35,202 nucleotides of DNA from Campylobacterota bacterium (GTDB lineage Bacteria > Campylobacterota > Campylobacteria > Campylobacterales > Sulfurovaceae). The stretch lies in contig VCAW01000033.1 of assembly GCA_013607775.1 (NCBI GenBank), forward strand, positions 1-35,202, written 5' to 3'. The position numbers were made by a program, and so were the translations under genes. The notes under the pieces were generated by a model. That model was not told the origin of the DNA. It worked only from the letters and a program-made list of their open reading frames with translations, and ran no database searches. How positions within the stretch are numbered: position 1 is the stretch's first letter; each line of letters opens with the position of its first letter. Shown here piece by piece: positions 34,728 through 35,202 of this stretch.

Positions 34728-35202
34728 TTAGAGATTAATCTCTCTCTTTCTATTGTCTATATAAGACCCAACACCTTTAACTATACCTTCAACTATCTCT
34801 TCTTGATAGTCTGAAGTAAAAAGTCTTTTACGCTCTTTAGTATTGGTTATATATCCCACTTCTACAAGTATAGAAGGTCTGCTTGCACCTACAAGTACAT
34901 AAAATGGTGCAGGTCTTACTCCACCATCTTTTACCCCATTAAACTTATTTTTAAGGTTTTTTACCATATTTTGTTGTACATCTATAGCCAACTTATGAGA
35001 CTCAATAATTTTAGGTCCATTAAGCACTGAGTCTATAATAACATCTTGACTTAAACTATCTGTGCCTTGAAGTACAGAAGCATTTTCACGAGCTGCAATG
35101 CGTTGTGATTTTGCATCTCTTGTTTTTTGTAGATAATATGTTTCAACACCCTCAACATCATTAAATCTACTTCTATCAGATATAGCATTGGCATGAACAG
35201 AA
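34728..35202 (-). CDS. N-acetylmuramoyl-L-alanine amidase (Amidase_3), 5' end outside window
   Basis: Open to the edge: SVHANAISDRSRFNDVEGVETYYLQKTRDAKSQRIAARENASVLQG...FYVLVGASRPSILVEVGYITNTKER. Confidence 0.85.
   Translation of the reverse strand, partial: SVHANAISDRSRFNDVEGVETYYLQKTRDAKSQRIAARENASVLQGTDSLSQDVIIDSVLNGPKIIESHKLAIDVQQNMVKNLKNKFNGVKDGGVRPAPFYVLVGASRPSILVEVGYITNTKERKRLFTSDYQEEIVEGIVKGVGSYIDNRKREINL

Noticed and set aside
34730-34743. AGAGATTAATCTCT palindrome between ppa and the amidase
   Set aside because: Likely part of the amidase tail and a simple bidirectional end signal at a convergent junction; not unusual.
1-35202. CRISPR arrays, rRNA, tRNA genes
   Set aside because: No regularly spaced direct repeats and no recognisable rRNA or tRNA sequence seen on either strand; tRNAscan/Infernal would be decisive.

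Overview
Chromosomal window that looks like a Campylobacterota (Sulfurovum/Sulfurimonas-type) genome; this assignment is by protein recognition only. It is mostly housekeeping genes: atpB, lptB-tsaE-trpD, dapD, glyS, trmL, purU, leuB/leuD, rpoD, ppa and an amidase. Between about 8.3 and 19.4 kb lies a co-directional cobalamin uptake and late-assembly locus: TonB receptor, btuF-btuD-btuC, cobT, cobU, a threonine-phosphate decarboxylase-like aminotransferase, cobQ, cbiB, cobS, a phosphatase and a Cys-rich small protein. The main non-gene signals are: (1) about nine short hairpins with a GTAG foot (REP type), several lying in frame inside B12 genes, plus an inverted pair between purU and leuB; (2) a different palindromic element (CTTCGACAGGCTCAGGAACC type) lying in frame inside an mnmC-like gene; (3) two copies (10228-10348 and 25675-25773) of a roughly 100-120 bp structured element whose stems differ by compensatory changes; (4) five genes interrupted by single lesions: two in-frame TAG codons (cobQ, cinA-like) and three one-base frameshifts (aminotransferase, Cys-rich protein, MFS). 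Other items are a HepT/MntA toxin-antitoxin pair and two small ORFs below the track cutoff. All calls are from reading the sequence; no searches were run.
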